Positions 8,712 through 11,566 of a stretch of DNA of 11,566 nt are shown piece by piece. The translations under genes and the position numbers were made by a program. The notes beneath the pieces are model-generated. The model did not search any database and was not told where the DNA came from. It saw only the letters and a program-made list of their open reading frames with translations. The stretch is from Terana coerulea (taxonomy: Eukaryota; Basidiomycota; Agaricomycetes; Polyporales; Phanerochaetaceae), in contig JAKOGH010001141.1 of NCBI GenBank assembly GCA_024811115.1, forward strand, positions 1 to 11,566. The letters run 5' to 3'. Position 1 is the first letter of the stretch; every line of letters starts with the position of its first letter.

Positions 8712-8719
8712 TGACGTCA
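8712..8719. promoter_or_regulatory. CRE/ATF-type bZIP site TGACGTCA
   Basis: A perfect TGACGTCA palindrome, the established binding site of ATF/CREB-type bZIP factors, lies six bases after the 12-bp palindrome. It is about 690 nt upstream of MFS2 and about 130 nt upstream, on the minus strand, of the TATATAA box. Confidence 0.5.
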
Positions 8720-9408
8720 GGAAGGGGCGGGTGTTGAGTAGCCTCGTTTTGATGCGCTATTTTGCGCCCAAAAACTAGACAAATAAGCCACTCCAAGGCC
8801 CCTAAGCCAATAGTCACAAGTAGAAGCTCAGCGAGGTAAGCACAGATCCAGACAAGCTACCTTGCCGTGGTCGTGGCGGGAGAAAAGAGAACCAGAGAAA
8901 TTGCCTCTTCGGGCTGGCCATCCGGCGTCTCCGGTAAATGCCGTTGCAGGGCCACGCGAGGAGCACGTTGCTCGGTCTGACAACGTTTTGACCGAAGTCG
9001 GCAACACTGACTTCCTGCGAGGATCTCGGGCGGACGAGTGCATTCGAAAATCTGCACGAAATTCGTTCTCCAAAAAGTATTATAGAGCCTGAGCTTACTT
9101 GCGTACGGCAAAAACCTTCCACTCATGAAATGGCAGCCCAATATGGCAGGTGTGTATGTTCGTGGGACCCGGATGTGGAGCGTGAAGTGGCACCACTGGA
9201 AATGACGGCTGCCTCAGGGCTGCGCGGGGCCCAAACGGACACGCTAAAGGTGCGTTCTCCCTCGTGCTCTTGCGTATTCTGCTTGAACCTTGCATCCTCC
9301 GGGCTTTATACTTAGAATATACCAAGTTCATACCAACCCCGAATCAAGTACCCAGGACGTTCAAGTATCGCGTTCCTCGCGTTACGTTTGCCTCACGGAC
9401 GCCAATCA
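8720..9408. other. Upstream region of MFS2, no clear gene
   Basis: Open frames on both strands at 8814-9141 overlap one another and show no domain, so they are not called. A TATA-like CTTTATAC lies at 9304-9311, about 100 nt upstream of the MFS2 ATG. A short upstream ORF beginning at ATG 9130 precedes it. No repeat or RNA gene was seen. Confidence 0.4.
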
Positions 9409-11566
9409 ATGCCTACTTCGGACACGAAGGCTATAACACCCAGCGAGCGGGATCCGTTGCTCGCAAATTCTCCTCGAATACCTGAAGCGTCAGAGGATGG
9501 AAGACCTGCATCACGAGACAGCGAAGGCTCTGGCAGGACGCCATGCAGCGCACCCGTGCAACTCCCAGATACCAAGCGGTACGCAATTATCGCCGGCCTC
9601 TGGCTTGCCACTTTCCTCTCTGTGGGTTTTTATTATTATATCTTACACGGAGGATTATGACTCAGAATATTGTTTTGCAAGTCTGCAAATTGTACGAAAA
9701 GCCCTGCAGCTTTCTGAGTGTGCTTCATGAGCTGACGTTCATGTTGGTTATTCCACCTACAGCAACCCTTGTAGCCACAGGTGCGTCATTACATGACTCT
9801 CATACAACGTTTTTAACACGCTGCGCCAGTGCTGTCCGATATGTCATCAGAGTTCCACCAGTCGCACCAAGCGGGCTGGCTCGGCACATCGTCAGTGTCC
9901 CTGGACCTACGGGCTGTGATGTCGTCTGCACCAACACTGACCCTCACTCATGGTGCAGTAGGTACCTTCTGGCCACATGCACCTTCACGCCACTATATGG
10001 CCGACTGTGCGACATAATCGGGCGCAGAGCTGCAGACCGCGATAGTGCTCGACCGTTGGATGCATATGTCGAGAAATATGCTTGTTTTGATATTCGCTCG
10101 CTTCGTACGCACGCACCTCGCACCTCGCGTCCGCTTCGTGACTGACAGTTATGATAGCTTAGCGGCCTCGGAGGCGGCGGAGTTCTTACTACAGCAACGT
10201 AGGTCCTTTTTCTTCTTAAAGTTGGTCAGAGTAATTACTTTGACATCGATGAACAGAATCGTCACCAGCGACCTGTTTCACCTGCGAAACCGAGCCATCA
10301 CACAAGCTCTTGCGATGGTATGCAACAGTGTAAGTCTACACCTCTGTATCCCTGATATAAACTATCCGGAGCCTGACCCTTGCATAGATAGGTATGGGGT
10401 CGGAGGGCCTCTCGGCGGCTTTATCAGTGATCGGTACGTCTCTGGGATGAGTTCACATGATCGTAAGTGACTCACCGAGATTTCTTGCAGGTTTGGCTGG
10501 CGGTGGGCATTCATCGCGCAAATACCCCTGTTTTGCCTCTCTTTCCTACTCATCACGTTCAACTTGACGTACTCTACATCGGTGCGTTGAAGCGACTCCT
10601 TCCAGGGCGGCCTTGAGCTCAGCCACGCCCGCACGTATGACAGAACATCTGCAAGACCGTGAAGGATACGACCAAGCGGGTGGACATCACGGGGACGGTT
10701 CTGCTGTTTGGATCGGTCAGTGCTTTCAAAGCGCCTTTCTTTGGTTGAAATCGCTGATGGGTGCTTGACCAGGTACTCTGCTTCCTGCTCTTCCTGAGCT
10801 ACCATGCGAATGACTATCTACCAGTACGCACATATGCTCTCGCCTTTTTTTCTCAGAGCTCAACCTGCCCCGTCCAGTGGTCCCATCCGTACGTCCACTG
10901 GCCCTTCATCGGCTTCATCGTGCTCGGCGTCCTCTTCCTCGTCGTCGAGCTCCGCTGGGCGCACGAGCCGGTCCTCGCGCCCTTCCTGCTCCGGCAGAAG
11001 GTGCCGCTGCTCATCGGGATCAGCAACTTCTTCGTCGCGCTCTGCAACTTCGCCGTGCTCTACTTCTTCCCGATGTGGTTCCGCACCGTGCGTCTCGACG
11101 GCGCCGGGCGCCGGCACCTCATCCCGAACGGCGTGTCCTTCTCTGCGGGGTCGCTCTTTGCTGGGTGCGTGGATGTGGAAGAGAAGGTGTGTCGTGATGC
11201 TGATGTAGGCGGCAGGTTGGCGATGCGGGTGACTGGCACGTATAAAGTCCTGGATCTGTTCTTCGGGCCGTTTGCCATCCTTGGCACGGTCCTTCTCACC
11301 ATGATGCGCGAGGACTCGCCGCCGGTTCAGCTGTGGCTGAGCATCGTCAGTCAACACACACCCTAAAAGGAAAACTGCGCGGCTGACTGCGAAATCCGTA
11401 GATTCCACTGGGTTTCGGAAACGGTGTTGCATTGCAAGCTATGACAATTGCGCGTCTGGCAAACTTACCTGGTACTTTTGATACTTCGTCCTAACGAACG
11501 ACTTACCGAGAGACGTTTGTAGAGTCCGCGATAGCCGTAGGCACCGGATTCGGGCAGCTCTTCCGT
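9409..11566 (+). CDS. MFS transporter, DHA2 / Vba-Fnx type (MFS2), 3' truncated by the window, frame disrupted
   Basis: This is a paralog of MFS1, with the same predicted role as a proton-coupled vacuolar or plasma-membrane transporter. Fifteen exons are visible: 9409-9621, 9682-9691, 9763-9780, 9830-9890, 9962-10104, 10158-10198, 10257-10329, 10388-10433, 10491-10581, 10644-10715, 10773-10823, 10878-11164, 11216-11345, 11402-11471 and 11523 to the window end. The hydrophilic N-terminus of about 55 residues includes SERDPLLAN, an acidic dileucine motif of the type that directs proteins to vacuoles. Conserved blocks include YLLATCTFTPLYGRLCDIIG, GGPLGGFISDRFGWRWAF, and the TM region around LLIGISNFFVALCNF. 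Exon 5 is 17 nt shorter than its MFS1 counterpart: a frame change near 10032 plus loss of about five codons of TM3. Exon 8 lacks one G at 10396-10399. Exon 7 equals MFS1 exons 7+8 fused, and exon 14 equals exons 15+16 fused. The start is the only in-frame ATG after the upstream stop. Its -3 base is T, a weak context. Confidence 0.85.
9682..9691 (+). other. 10-nt microexon 2 of MFS2
   Basis: TCTGCAAATT is bounded by GCAAG and GTACGA. Splicing gives FLSSANSTLVAT across exons 1-3, parallel to FLSSLNTTLVAT in MFS1. Length and phase match 1851-1860 exactly although the sequence has diverged, which argues for selection on a real exon. Confidence 0.8.
9763..9780 (+). other. 18-nt microexon 3 of MFS2
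   Basis: This exon encodes TLVAT with split codons at both ends. It is flanked by CTACAG and GTGCGT and has the same length and phases as 1915-1932. Confidence 0.85.
10030..10066 (+). other. 17-nt deletion in MFS2 exon 5 (TM3)
   Basis: Between the GRR of motif A and the conserved SRNMLVLIFARF block there are 37 nt, where MFS1 has 54. The two flanking blocks are in different frames. The pattern fits a 2-nt loss near 10032 plus a 15-nt loss that removes five residues of the third membrane helix. Confidence 0.75.

Noticed and set aside
8814..9141. Overlapping open frames on both strands, one with an ADFG-like string
   Set aside because: Several frames are open at once in GC-rich DNA. The DFG lacks every other kinase motif, and no splice-consistent protein emerges.
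10857..10877. Alternative upstream acceptor for MFS2 exon 12 that would add seven in-frame codons
   Set aside because: It has a good pyrimidine tract, but the intron would be only 33 nt. The 54-nt intron ending at 10877 matches the MFS1 position and size.

Overview
The window looks like nuclear DNA of a filamentous basidiomycete, probably an Agaricomycete such as a polypore. This is inferred from many 50-70 nt GT-AG introns with CTAAC/CTGAC-like branch sites, very short exons, and protein families typical of these fungi. No RNA gene, CRISPR array, intact transposon or bacterial-type operon was seen.

Layout: (1) about 312-1321, minus strand, an unrecognised intron-containing gene whose two 3' exons are well supported. 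(2) 1322-1621, a roughly 300 bp divergent promoter region. (3) 1622-4457, plus strand, a 19-exon MFS transporter (MFS1) of the DHA2 / Vba-Fnx vacuolar basic amino acid transporter type. (4) 4458-4813, a convergent intergenic region. (5) 6605-4814, minus strand, a multi-exon salicylate-hydroxylase-like FAD monooxygenase. (6) 6606-9408, no convincing gene, but several promoter-like motifs around 8576-8719. (7) 9409-11566, plus strand, a second copy of the MFS transporter (MFS2), cut by the window end.

The two transporters are paralogs with nearly superimposable exon structure. It includes a 10-nt and an 18-nt microexon in tandem inside the TM1 region. MFS2 lacks two introns that MFS1 has. Exon-by-exon comparison of the paralogs shows where the reading frames fail. 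MFS1 has four small indels. MFS2 has a 17-nt deletion and a one-base loss in a G run. The monooxygenase has about a dozen indels, and no substitution nonsense codon or lost splice site was found. The lesions could be residual homopolymer/dinucleotide sequencing errors, true decay, or both. The 17-nt loss in MFS2 removes part of a membrane helix and looks real.

Functional reading (inference): a hydroxylase for an aromatic or similar small molecule sits between two duplicated proton-antiporter-type transporters, as in a small catabolic or export cluster. The sequence does not show the substrate.
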